Assembly (NCBI GenBank): GCA_947254705.1
Contig: CAMYCX010000012.1
Coordinates: 1-25,936, forward strand
From: an uncultured Veillonellaceae bacterium
GTDB taxonomy: Bacteria; Bacillota; Negativicutes; Veillonellales; Negativicoccaceae
Direction: 5' to 3'
Length of the DNA stretch: 25,936 nucleotides
Within the stretch, counting starts at the first letter, position 1. Each line of letters starts with the position of its first letter. This document shows, piece after piece, positions 15,021 to 22,932 of this stretch. A program made the position numbers and the translations under genes. The notes beneath the pieces are model-generated. The model saw only the letters and a program-made list of their open reading frames with translations. It was not told where the DNA came from and did no database searches.

Positions 15021-15042
15021 TGGAGCCCCCGCGGGGGCTCCA
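15021..15042 (+). other. GC-rich perfect palindrome between binding-protein and ATPase genes
   Basis: A 22-base perfect palindrome (arms TGGAGCCCCC and GGGGGCTCCA around GC) forms a very stable hairpin. It is followed by TTGTTGTG rather than a proper T-tract, and the next gene starts 27 bases later. It most likely stabilises the 5' mRNA part or gives partial termination so that binding protein is made in excess, as in many importer operons (inference). Confidence 0.75.
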
Positions 15043-15069
15043 TTGTTGTGTAAAGGCGGAGGAAACAAG

Positions 15070-16152
15070 TTGAGCGTAGCGATTACATTGGACCGTGTGG
15101 TCAAAAGATACGGCAAAGAAACCGTCATCAAAGGGGTTTCGTTGTCGATTCGCCCGGGAGAATTTTTTACCTTGCTCGGCCCGTCCGGTTGCGGGAAAAC
15201 GACACTGCTGCGGATGATTATCGGATTTAACTCGATCGAAGAAGGAGAAATCCGGATTGATGATAAGGTGATTAACGATATTCCGACCAATCGCCGAAAT
15301 ATGGGCATGGTATTTCAGAATTATGCGATTTTTCCGCATATGTCCGTGCGGGAAAATGTCGCTTTCGGATTGAAGATGCGTCGTCAGCCGAAAGAACGGA
15401 TGGCTCATTCCGTGGAAGAGATTTTGAAGATTGTGAAGATTGATCACTTGGCGGATCGGATGCCAGCGCAGTTGTCCGGCGGGCAGCAGCAGCGAGTGGC
15501 GTTGGCGCGGGCGATCGTGATTGAGCCGGGAGTGCTGTTGATGGATGAGCCGTTATCCAATCTCGATGCGAAGTTGCGGGTGGAAATGCGCAACGTCATT
15601 AAGGAGATTCAGCATCGGATCGGGATTACGACGGTGTATGTTACGCACGATCAGGAAGAGGCGTTGGCCGTTTCGGATCGGATTGCGGTCATGAACGGCG
15701 GCGTGATTCAGCAGGTGGATACCCCGGTACGGATTTATCGGCGACCGGCGAACCATTTTGTCGCATCGTTTATCGGTCTGTCCAACCCGATCTCCGCAAC
15801 GGTGGCAAAGGACGAACCGGTGTTGCAGGTGACGGATTCGTATGCGGAACGGATTCCGAACTTGTTGCCGGCGGCGTACGGCAAGGACGTGATTGCGGCG
15901 GTACGGCCGGAAGAGTGGACGCTGGACACGGAAGGGCCGGGCGTACGGGTAACGATCGAAAGCTCCGTCTTTTTGGGTTTGGTGACGCATTATTTTGCCC
16001 GCACCGCAACGGGAGAACGACTGGAAATCATTCAGGATCGCAGTCGGGAAGAGATTTTCCCGGACGGGGCGGAGTTGTGGGCCCGCCTGGATCCGCGTAA
16101 AATCAACGTATTTGATGCAAAGAGCACCGCGACGCTGATCGGGAGTGTGTGA
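15070..16152 (+). CDS. ABC transporter ATP-binding protein, iron/phosphonate type (FbpC-like)
   Basis: The 360-residue protein has Walker A GPSGCGKTT (37-45), the Q-loop MVFQNYAIFPHMSV, signature LSGGQQQRVALARA (135-148), Walker B VLLMDEP (about 155-161) and H-loop YVTHDQEEA. A TOBE-type C-terminal domain follows (about 240-360, AAVRPEEW). It powers import from the cytoplasmic face. An in-frame ATG at 15043 lies at the foot of the preceding palindrome with no ribosome site, whereas the TTG at 15070 is seven bases after GGAGG and precedes the conserved ITLDRVVKRYG, so TTG is chosen. It is followed by the permease one base after the stop. Confidence 0.9.
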   Translation: MSVAITLDRVVKRYGKETVIKGVSLSIRPGEFFTLLGPSGCGKTTLLRMIIGFNSIEEGEIRIDDKVINDIPTNRRNMGMVFQNYAIFPHMSVRENVAFGLKMRRQPKERMAHSVEEILKIVKIDHLADRMPAQLSGGQQQRVALARAIVIEPGVLLMDEPLSNLDAKLRVEMRNVIKEIQHRIGITTVYVTHDQEEALAVSDRIAVMNGGVIQQVDTPVRIYRRPANHFVASFIGLSNPISATVAKDEPVLQVTDSYAERIPNLLPAAYGKDVIAAVRPEEWTLDTEGPGVRVTIESSVFLGLVTHYFARTATGERLEIIQDRSREEIFPDGAELWARLDPRKINVFDAKSTATLIGSV

Positions 16153-16153
16153 G

Positions 16154-17809
16154 ATGGAACGGACACGAAAACTTGACTGGTGGACGCTCTTGAGTCTGAT
16201 GGTCTTTGCGTTCGGAGCGGTCTTTATTCTGCTACCGTTGGCATTGGTGCTGTACAAGGCGGTTGTGGATCCGACGAGCGGCGCATTGACACTGGACTAT
16301 GTCGGCAAATTCTTTGAAAAGCGGTTTTATTGGTCGACCTTGGTTAACTCCATGGAGGTGACGATGGCGGCGACCTTTCTGGCCGCGGTGATCGGCGTGC
16401 CGATGGCGTATATTCTGACGAAGTATCGGATCTACGGCTCGGCGTGGCTGAATGTGCTGATCGTCATCTCGTACCTGTCGCCTCCTTTTATCGGAGCGTA
16501 TGCATGGATTCAGTTGCTGGGACGCAGCGGCGTGGTGACGAACTGGTGGAATGATATGTTCGGCATGACATTTGACGGGATTTACGGGTTTGCAGGGATT
16601 TTGCTGGTGTTTTCTTTGCAGTCGTTCCCGCTGATTTATCTGTACGTGGCCGGCGCGTTGAAAAGTATGGACAGCTCGCTGATTGAAGCGGCGGAAAGTC
16701 TCGGTTCGGGACCGCTCAGCCGTATGCGGCGTGTCGTGGTACCGTTAGTGATGCCGACATTGCTGGCCGGTTCGCTGTTGATCTTCATGCGGGTCTTTTC
16801 CGATTTCGGTACACCGATGTTGATCGGGGAAGGGTACAAGACCATGCCCGTGCTGGTGTACAATCAGTTTATGAGTGAAGTGGGCGGCGATGACGGGTTT
16901 GCCGCGGCACTGTGTTTGATTGTCGTGGTACTGACAATGTTGTTATTCTTTGCGCAACGGTTCATTTCGGAACGCAGTTCGTATACCATGACAGCGCTTA
17001 AACCGATGGCGAAAGTGCGAGCGCGCGGACTGAAAAATTGGTTGCTGCACGCCGTTGTCTACGTGATTGTGGGACTGGCGATTATCCCGCAGGCGGTCGT
17101 CATTTATACGAGTTTTCTCGCGACGAACGGCGGCCAGGTGTATACGGGCGGGTTCTCACTGGCGAGTTACGAAGCGATTTTCGCGAAGGATACCAATGCG
17201 GTATGGAATACGTACTCGTTGGGGTTGGCCGCGCTGGTGCTGATTTTGGTTGTCGGCGTATTGGTCGCCTATCTGACGGTGCGGCATCGCAATATGCTGA
17301 CGCATGTGCTTGATGTCATCGTGATGTTTCCGTACATTATTCCGGGATCGGTACTGGGGATTGCATTTCTCTTTGCCTTTAACAAACCGCCGCTGTTGCT
17401 TTCAGGAACGGCATTGATTCTGGTCATTTCCTATGCGATTCGACGGATGCCGTATACGGTGCGCAGCACGGCGGCGATCATCGGGCAAATATCGCCCAGT
17501 GTGGAAGAAGCGGCGATTTCGCTGGGGGCGTCGGATGCGACTACGTTTCGTAAGATCATGTTACCGATGATGGTGCCGGGGATTTTGTCCGGCGCGATTA
17601 TGAGTTGGGTCACGGTGATCAGTGAATTGTCCAGCTCGATTATTTTGTATACCAGCCAGACGCAGACGCTTACCGTTTCGATTTATACGGAAGTCATCCG
17701 CGGCAACTACGGTAATGCGAGTGCATTTTCCACGATCCTGACGGTGACAAGTATCATCAGTCTGTTGCTCTTTTTCAAACTGACCGGTCGTCGGGATATC
17801 TCGATGTAG
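16154..17809 (+). CDS. Fused ABC transporter permease, iron/phosphonate type (FbpB-like)
   Basis: The 551-residue membrane protein contains two binding-protein-dependent permease domains in one chain, with about twelve hydrophobic segments. Each half has an EAA loop that contacts the ATPase: EAAESLGSGPLSRMRRVVVP (from about 178) and EAAISLGASDATTFRKIMLP (from about 453). Two-domain permeases of this size are typical of ferric-iron importers (FbpB/SfuB) but also occur in 2-aminoethylphosphonate systems, so the substrate stays open. The ATG at 16154, eight bases after GGGAG, is preferred to a GTG at 16145. The gene ends the importer operon and is followed by a strong terminator. Confidence 0.9.
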   Translation: MERTRKLDWWTLLSLMVFAFGAVFILLPLALVLYKAVVDPTSGALTLDYVGKFFEKRFYWSTLVNSMEVTMAATFLAAVIGVPMAYILTKYRIYGSAWLNVLIVISYLSPPFIGAYAWIQLLGRSGVVTNWWNDMFGMTFDGIYGFAGILLVFSLQSFPLIYLYVAGALKSMDSSLIEAAESLGSGPLSRMRRVVVPLVMPTLLAGSLLIFMRVFSDFGTPMLIGEGYKTMPVLVYNQFMSEVGGDDGFAAALCLIVVVLTMLLFFAQRFISERSSYTMTALKPMAKVRARGLKNWLLHAVVYVIVGLAIIPQAVVIYTSFLATNGGQVYTGGFSLASYEAIFAKDTNAVWNTYSLGLAALVLILVVGVLVAYLTVRHRNMLTHVLDVIVMFPYIIPGSVLGIAFLFAFNKPPLLLSGTALILVISYAIRRMPYTVRSTAAIIGQISPSVEEAAISLGASDATTFRKIMLPMMVPGILSGAIMSWVTVISELSSSIILYTSQTQTLTVSIYTEVIRGNYGNASAFSTILTVTSIISLLLFFKLTGRRDISM

Positions 17810-17830
17810 ACACGGGTGAAACGAACACAT

Positions 17831-17861
17831 AAAAAGCGTACGATATATCGTACGCTTTTTT
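17831..17861. terminator. Bidirectional terminator between convergent operons
   Basis: A perfect 30-base palindrome (17831-17860) runs from AAAAAGCGTACGATA to its complement TATCGTACGCTTTTT, with one extra T. It has a T-tract on both strands and therefore serves both the importer operon (plus) and tmcAL (minus), whose stop codon lies two bases away. Confidence 0.92.
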
Positions 17862-17862
17862 G

Positions 17863-19047
17863 TTATGCGTATGGCACCGTAATCGGGTGGCGGAGGTAGT
17901 CTTGCCCGCCGGCGCGGGCGGCGGGCGCATCCGCGGTGAGGGCGGCGATATCGGTCGCCAGAAGATCATAGGCAAATCGTCGATATACAGACGGCTCGAG
18001 TCGGGCGGGGGCATCGGCGGTTTTGCTGATAACGGGCAACGCACTGTGTTTCAGTACGGCGGCGCCGCGCGCATTCATCGCAAGCGGACGGACCCATGCG
18101 GCGGGAGTCGTGTCATGGCGGGCGAGATCGGCGCCGGTGATACGCAGCAGTAGTTGTGCGGTCAGACGGCGCAGGCGCGCAAGGGGAATGCGTTTGGTGC
18201 GAACGGCGCCCCAGAACTCATCGAGTGTTGCGGCATGCCGACGGGCATACCAACGATGCTCCAGACCTTCGGAAAAGCTGCCGTACGTGGCGGCAAGGAG
18301 CGGCGTGAAGCGGCGCAGATCGGCGAGAGCGAGATCTTCATACCGGGCCGGTACGGTGCGGGCGGGAGAGGTGCGCAAGGCGGCGGCCGTATCGGCGGCC
18401 AGCAGACCGTCCGGCAGGGTATCGGTCAGATGCGTACGAATCATGCTTGCCGAGACGGGACGGTCCTCGGCGGGCAAGGGAAGACCGAGAACGGTCGCGG
18501 CGGATTTTGCGGTATAGCGCGGTAAGGCCATCGGCGCGGCAGTGGGAGCAAGGTCGTGCAAGGCACGAAGGTAGTAACCGGCGAGCAGATTATTGGGCCG
18601 GCGGGTGAGTTCGGCCGCCACGGGGTCAATGGCCGCCAAGGCACGAGTGCGCGCCTCGCCGTAGGAGCAGCCTGTCTCCAGATAGGGACGTAGTGCCGAA
18701 CCTGTCGGGATATGACGCAAGCGATTCAGCGCATCGGGCTGCTCCATGCCGAATGCCAGTGCGTCGATGCCGAGCGCGACAAGCAGGTGAATCCCGCCGG
18801 CGGCAAATGATTCCGCACTGCGCAGAACGGAGAGCACGGGTAACTCGACGACGAGATCGGCACCGGCATGAACGGCCTCAGCGGCACGAGTCCATTTGTC
18901 GATGACGGCGGGCAGTCCGCGTTGGACGAAGCTGCCGCTCATTGCCACGATAATGACGGCATCGGGAATGCGTTGCCGCACCGCGGCAAGTTGAGCGGCG
19001 TGTCCGAGATGAAAAGGATTATATTCTGTGATGATACCGATACGCAT
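17863..19047 (-). CDS. tmcAL: tRNA(Met) cytidine acetate ligase TmcAL
   Basis: The 394-residue protein begins MRIGIITEYNPFHLGH, the nucleotidyltransferase HxGH motif (H13, H16) typical of this family (formerly YlbM). It continues with AMSGSFVQRGLPAVIDKW, GADLVVELP, SAESFAAGG, PNNLLAGYY and RPVSASMIR. TmcAL uses acetate and ATP to acetylate C34 of elongator tRNA-Met, which secures AUG decoding; it is the Firmicute counterpart of TmcA. The frame is open farther upstream, but GGAGGT just before the ATG at 19047 decides the start. It follows queG in the same direction after a 44-base gap, so the two tRNA-modification genes probably share a transcript. Confidence 0.93.
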   Translation of the reverse strand: MRIGIITEYNPFHLGHAAQLAAVRQRIPDAVIIVAMSGSFVQRGLPAVIDKWTRAAEAVHAGADLVVELPVLSVLRSAESFAAGGIHLLVALGIDALAFGMEQPDALNRLRHIPTGSALRPYLETGCSYGEARTRALAAIDPVAAELTRRPNNLLAGYYLRALHDLAPTAAPMALPRYTAKSAATVLGLPLPAEDRPVSASMIRTHLTDTLPDGLLAADTAAALRTSPARTVPARYEDLALADLRRFTPLLAATYGSFSEGLEHRWYARRHAATLDEFWGAVRTKRIPLARLRRLTAQLLLRITGADLARHDTTPAAWVRPLAMNARGAAVLKHSALPVISKTADAPARLEPSVYRRFAYDLLATDIAALTADAPAARAGGQDYLRHPITVPYA

Positions 19048-19091
19048 AGAACCTCCATACTGAGTCATATGAGTGCGAGTCAACAAGGGTG

Positions 19092-20039
19092 TTACGTCGG
19101 ACATGATGTCGGATCATCCGTGCCGGGCGGATGTATCACGGGATCGTCACCCTCCTGTAAATAGCGGTGATTGCGCAGCAGTACGCCTTTGCCCCGCCAC
19201 GCCCAGGCACGATCGCCGTATGCGTCACGGAAAGTCCGATTGCTGTGGGCGGTCAAGGTGTCGGCATCGATGCGGCGGAGCTGATCTTGCGCGAATTCGG
19301 GCAGCGGGGAGAGCGCGGCCTCTTCGTTGTGCGGACATACGTCTTGACAAGTATCACAGCCGAATACGAGCGGATTTTTACGCAAAATAGCGATTTCTTC
19401 GGGGGAGAGATCGCCTTTCTTTTGCGTAAGATAGGATTTGCAACGGGTGTAATCAAAATCGGTCGGTGTCAACGCGTTGCCGGGGCAGGCAGTGAGGCAA
19501 CGGTTGCAGGCGTAACAGGAGCGCGAGTCGACGGTGGCGGCGGGAAAAGGGTGCGTGGTGATCAATCCGCCGATGGTGACGTATGTACCGTAACGGGGAT
19601 TGATCAGCGAACGGTGCCGTCCGAAAAATCCGAGTCCGGCGGCATATGCAAGATAACGGTCGGGCAACGGAGAGGTGTCGACGAAGGGAAGAAATACGTC
19701 ATCGGGCAAATAAGCGGCCAGACGAGCTCCCAGTCGGTCGAGATAGTGGCGGCAGATCAGATGGTAGTCACGAGACCAGGTATAGCGGGACAGATTGGCA
19801 GCGGGATCGATGCCTCGCTCCGTACGGTAAGGGAACAGGACAACGATGACGCTGCGGGCATTTGGAAGCAGTCGCTCCGGTTGTGTACGGGCATGTATAT
19901 CTTGCGGCGTAAACGGGCAAGGGGCATGTTCTTGGGACAGGATCTCCGTCAGTTGTGCGGAGAGGGGGAGCGCCACCGTGCCGACTTGATCCAACCGCAA
20001 GCGTCGGGCACAGTGATGCAATATAGACAATGCGTCCAT
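19092..20039 (-). CDS. queG: Epoxyqueuosine reductase QueG (short form)
   Basis: The 315-residue protein has the QueG catalytic segment VDTSPLPDRYLAYAAGLGFFG with D121, then two [4Fe-4S] clusters built from C175-x2-C178-x2-C181-x3-C185-P and C228-x2-C231-x3-C235-P. QueG is a cobalamin-dependent enzyme that reduces epoxyqueuosine to queuosine in tRNA anticodons. It is shorter than the about 380-residue Escherichia coli and Bacillus proteins and seems to lack the C-terminal HEAT-repeat part. The ATG at 20039 is preceded by AAAGGAG. The need for cobalamin and for queuine-type precursors ties it to cbiZ and queT in the same window (functional inference). Confidence 0.92.
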   Translation of the reverse strand: MDALSILHHCARRLRLDQVGTVALPLSAQLTEILSQEHAPCPFTPQDIHARTQPERLLPNARSVIVVLFPYRTERGIDPAANLSRYTWSRDYHLICRHYLDRLGARLAAYLPDDVFLPFVDTSPLPDRYLAYAAGLGFFGRHRSLINPRYGTYVTIGGLITTHPFPAATVDSRSCYACNRCLTACPGNALTPTDFDYTRCKSYLTQKKGDLSPEEIAILRKNPLVFGCDTCQDVCPHNEEAALSPLPEFAQDQLRRIDADTLTAHSNRTFRDAYGDRAWAWRGKGVLLRNHRYLQEGDDPVIHPPGTDDPTSCPT

Positions 20040-20073
20040 CGGACTCCTTTCTTCACCGTCGGTGATCATGGTA

Positions 20074-20102
20074 TAAAAACGGCGTTGCCTTGCGGCAACG
20101 CC
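20074..20102 (-). terminator. Rho-independent terminator after the zeta-like gene
   Basis: On the minus strand GGCGTTGCC-GCAA-GGCAACGCC is a perfect 9-bp stem followed by GTTTTTA. It begins five bases after the zeta-like stop codon and separates it from queG. A marginal TTGCCG-17-TATACC promoter for queG overlaps it. Confidence 0.82.
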
Positions 20103-20107
20103 ATGCG

Positions 20108-21154
20108 TCATTCTCGTTCGCCGAGACGTTCGCGAATCAAGGTAATCACATCTTCGGTCGGCGAATCGTCACTGTCGTAGACCAGCCCTTTACGACTCTT
20201 GACGATCAGTCGGTCGAGCGGTGCGTCTTGCAGGACGGTCACGGTCGCAAGGAAACGATCGCAGGCCGTGTGGTATTGTTCATGCGGGATAATGCGCGCC
20301 AACACGGCGGCTTTGAGTAATTGCTGTTGGTAGAGTTGCTGCAAATGCAGCCATGCGTCTTCCCGCGAGCAGGCGCGGACATGCAACTCGACGCGATAAC
20401 CGGCGGCCTTGAGTCGTGCCAGACGGGCGAGACTGTCACGGGAATCGTCCAAGTTGGATTCCCATAACAGATCGGCACGCGCGGCCAGCGTACGGGTAAA
20501 GGCCAACTCCGCCAAGTATTCAGCGATATAACGCGTCACGTAAATCGCATAGATGCCGTAACGGTCTTGCAACATTTCATACTGCGGATGAAATCCGAGC
20601 AGATGATGTGCATCGCAGGCCACGGGATCTTCACCGGTGGCGGCGAGAATACCCGCGGCCAGCAGACTTTTGCCGGATCCGGGTTGGCCGCCAATGATGT
20701 AGGCGGTCGGCTGCGATTTGCCGCTGTCGGCATGAGCGCCGATGAGCGGCCAGACCTGTGTTGTAAATATATGGTCGGCATCGCTCGGATTAAAAGTTTC
20801 TTCCGGGCGCAACTCGGGCGGCTCATCCAACGGTTTGTCCACGGTTTCAAAATCAATTTGCGGGACGTATTCGTCTTTGATGTTCAGTGCCGTGGTCAGC
20901 ATCGCTAGCTGTTCTTCCCAATCGGGGGGATAGCCTATGCGGTTTTCCACGTCATCAATCGCTTGAATGGTTCGTTCCCGCAATTCACCCAAACGGAGCA
21001 GGTCCATTTGTCGTTCGCGGGACGGTGCGGCGTTGGCCGCAACGATATTGCGCAGTGTCGTAAATATTTCGGCGTTGACTTCCAGTTGCGCCCGTATGGG
21101 AACGCTCTCGGAAACTTTTTCCATGGCTGCTTTCGTTCTCTCGCCATACGGCAT
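20108..21154 (-). CDS. Zeta-toxin-family P-loop kinase with N-terminal extension
   Basis: The 348-residue protein has Walker A GGQPGSGKS (155-163, K162), then CDAHHLLGFHPQYE with D181, a position matching the catalytic Asp region of zeta toxins, LLWESNLDD (229-237) and a C-terminal part ending IVKSRKGLVYDSDD. This is the layout of the zeta/PezT family, which phosphorylates UDP-N-acetylglucosamine and blocks cell-wall synthesis when free of its epsilon antitoxin. The first about 150 residues are a helical, charged extension not part of the kinase core. No small antitoxin gene lies on either side. The ATG at 21154 is ten bases after GAGGAG; an ATG ten codons later is an alternative. It has its own promoter and terminator, so it is a single-gene unit. 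A housekeeping kinase role is also possible. Confidence 0.8.
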   Translation of the reverse strand: MPYGERTKAAMEKVSESVPIRAQLEVNAEIFTTLRNIVAANAAPSRERQMDLLRLGELRERTIQAIDDVENRIGYPPDWEEQLAMLTTALNIKDEYVPQIDFETVDKPLDEPPELRPEETFNPSDADHIFTTQVWPLIGAHADSGKSQPTAYIIGGQPGSGKSLLAAGILAATGEDPVACDAHHLLGFHPQYEMLQDRYGIYAIYVTRYIAEYLAELAFTRTLAARADLLWESNLDDSRDSLARLARLKAAGYRVELHVRACSREDAWLHLQQLYQQQLLKAAVLARIIPHEQYHTACDRFLATVTVLQDAPLDRLIVKSRKGLVYDSDDSPTEDVITLIRERLGERE

Positions 21155-21178
21155 TCCGTCATCACTCTCCTCGGTATC

Positions 21179-21207
21179 AGTGTAGCAAATTTGGGGGTAA
21201 ATGTCAT
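21179..21207 (-). promoter_or_regulatory. Promoter of the zeta-like gene
   Basis: Read on the minus strand, ATGACA (21202-21207, 5/6 to TTGACA), a 17-base spacer and TACACT (21179-21184, 4/6 to TATAAT). The -35 overlaps the stop region of the glycosylase gene. The leader would be about 20 bases. Confidence 0.6.
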
Positions 21208-21800
21208 GTATTTGTCCAAATAAACCGCCAGGGAAATGTTTTGCCGTGCGTGGCGTAGTCGATGCCGACACGGACATCGGTACGGACCTCATCCGCGGGC
21301 GGAGGCGTTCCGTGTCGCAAGACCAGATCGCCCCGCAAGAGAGAGCGACCGCTGTCGGCACGAGTGAGCGCTAAGGCTTGGGCGAGCTTTCCCGGACCGT
21401 CACTGAGACGGGCGTCCGCGACATGCCTGCGGTAGCGGCGGGCGATGTCAAGACCGCGGACGATACGGACGCCGCGCAGCAGTACGGCGGCCGGGGTACC
21501 CTGCGCCTGCGTAACGATATTGACGCAATGGTGCATGCCGTAGACGAGGTACACATAGAGAATCCCCGGCGCGGCAAACATGGGAGCATTTCTGTCGGTG
21601 CGGCCGCGATAGGCATGGGAGGCATCATCGTGATGACCGTGCATTGTGCCGCCGTAGGCTTCCGTTTCGGTAATGCGGGCGACAATCAGACCGTCGGGGG
21701 TACGTCGCCAGAGATACGAACCGAGCAGCGCGCGGGCCACGTCAACCGTCGGAGCAAGCAGTTCGTCGATACGCCATCGCGGCGGTAATGATCCGCTCAT
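21204..21800 (-). CDS. 3-methyladenine DNA glycosylase (AAG/MPG family)
   Basis: The 198-residue protein has the AAG fold motifs: LAPTVDVARALLGSYLWR, ARITETEAYGG carrying the catalytic glutamate, SHAYRGRTDRNAPMF, GILYVYLVYGMHHCVNIV with the intercalating Tyr/His region, and LSDGPGKLAQALAL. It removes alkylated purines (3-methyladenine, hypoxanthine) as the first step of base excision repair. The ATG at 21800 comes one base after the HlyD-type gene's stop and has no strong ribosome site of its own, so translation is likely coupled to that gene. Confidence 0.92.
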   Translation of the reverse strand: MSGSLPPRWRIDELLAPTVDVARALLGSYLWRRTPDGLIVARITETEAYGGTMHGHHDDASHAYRGRTDRNAPMFAAPGILYVYLVYGMHHCVNIVTQAQGTPAAVLLRGVRIVRGLDIARRYRRHVADARLSDGPGKLAQALALTRADSGRSLLRGDLVLRHGTPPPADEVRTDVRVGIDYATHGKTFPWRFIWTNT

Positions 21801-21801
21801 G

Positions 21802-22824
21802 TCAGGACTCGACTTTCATACCGACTTGCCAGCGATCGGCTGTGTCGGTAATCACGCGGTCGCCGTCCGCCAAGCCGCCGAGAACCACCCATTCCGTGGG
21901 CGTGGTGTAGGCGGTAACGAGATAACGCTGATCGACGATTCCGGCGGCGGTGACGACTTTTACCGTACGTTCGCCGATACGGGCGCTGAGCGGCAAGCGG
22001 ACAACGGTCATGTGCGATGTTCCGGTCAAGGTGACGGCACATGCCGTTCCGACGGGCAGGGTATCGTTGTCATTGGCAAAGCGGAGTTTGGCAATCACGG
22101 CATCGGGCGTGCTGCTGTCCACCGCAGTCAGTTCACCGTAACGAACGGGATTGCCGTCCATTGTCACGGTCATACGGACAGCGAGCGGATCGAGAAAGAA
22201 CGGCACCAATTCCGCCGGCACGGCAAGATTGGCGACCAGAATATCCGTCGCCTGTACGGTCAGAGCGGCGCGCCCTTCGATGAGCGGCCCGCCGGATTCG
22301 ACATAGACATTGCCGATATGTCCGGTCATCGGTGCGGTCAGCGGGATGGCGGTCGGAGCGGCGCTCGATTCGTCGGGAAGGACGGCAGGCGTTGTTGACG
22401 AGCCGACGAGGCGGGCGTGTTCCGCGGGTGTGATGATCCCTGCCGCAAGCCAGCTGTCCGCGTCCGCAGCGACGGGATTGGGAAGCGCGGGAGCGGCGGA
22501 AACGGGGACGGCGGCGGGCGGCGGTGTAGTGAGAGTGAGTACGGTCAACAGGACATCGCCCTCACGGACGAGCGTGCCCGGCGCGGGAATCGCCCCGTCC
22601 ACGCGACCGGTGACCGGCGCCGTCACCGCTTGGGTGTGGGCGGGGTGCAGTGTGACCGTTCGTGTGAGCCGCAACGGCTCTTGCAGGAAGACGGGAGTCA
22701 TCGTCGGCGGTACGGCCGGTGTGAGTTGTCGGTACAGTACAATGCCGCCGCCGATGAGCAGCAGGATACCGATGATAAGAAAACAAAGGCGGCGATGTGG
22801 CCGCCATGTCAATCGACGGAGCAT
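21802..22824 (-). CDS. HlyD-type membrane-fusion (periplasmic adaptor) protein without a visible partner
   Basis: The 340-residue protein has one N-terminal membrane anchor (about 14-32, LCFLIIGILLLIGGGIVLY) after a basic tail. A lipoyl/biotinyl-like half-motif follows (VTAPVTGRVDGAIPAPGTLVREGDVLLTV, about 67-95), then an Ala/Pro-rich central part, a second lipoyl-like half (LTAPMTGHIGNVYVESGGPLIEG) and beta-barrel and membrane-proximal segments to the C-terminus. Such proteins bridge an inner-membrane exporter to an outer-membrane channel in diderms, or work with ABC exporters. No ABC, MFS or RND pump and no TolC gene lies next to it. The ATG at 22824 has GAGAGGTG upstream; the frame extends further without a ribosome site. 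Confidence 0.78.
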   Translation of the reverse strand: MLRRLTWRPHRRLCFLIIGILLLIGGGIVLYRQLTPAVPPTMTPVFLQEPLRLTRTVTLHPAHTQAVTAPVTGRVDGAIPAPGTLVREGDVLLTVLTLTTPPPAAVPVSAAPALPNPVAADADSWLAAGIITPAEHARLVGSSTTPAVLPDESSAAPTAIPLTAPMTGHIGNVYVESGGPLIEGRAALTVQATDILVANLAVPAELVPFFLDPLAVRMTVTMDGNPVRYGELTAVDSSTPDAVIAKLRFANDNDTLPVGTACAVTLTGTSHMTVVRLPLSARIGERTVKVVTAAGIVDQRYLVTAYTTPTEWVVLGGLADGDRVITDTADRWQVGMKVES

Positions 22825-22851
22825 GAAATTCACCTCTCTTATGATGGTAGT

Positions 22852-22860
22852 ATTATAGCA
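22852..22860 (-). promoter_or_regulatory. Extended -10 promoter of the HlyD-type gene
   Basis: On the minus strand TGCTATAAT (22852-22860) is a TG-extended, perfect -10. No good -35 is visible 16-18 bases upstream. The transcript would cover the adaptor and the DNA glycosylase. Confidence 0.6.
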
Positions 22861-22901
22861 CGCGCAGGAACGTTGACGATAAACGGGCGTCGGCGGCAAT
22901 C

Positions 22902-22930
22902 AAAAACGACCTCGCAATGAGGTCGTTTTT
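22902..22930. terminator. Terminator after queT (symmetrical)
   Basis: AAAAACGACCTC (22902-22913), loop GCAAT and GAGGTCGTTTTT (22919-22930) form a 12-bp stem whose outer part is the A/T tract. It begins two bases beyond the queT stop and would terminate on the minus strand; it is also able to work on the plus strand. Confidence 0.85.
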
Positions 22931-22932
22931 AC

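Noticed and set aside
13966..15447. 493-codon open frame on the minus strand
   Set aside because: It lies opposite the binding-protein and ATPase genes and crosses the GC palindrome; no family features or ribosome site.
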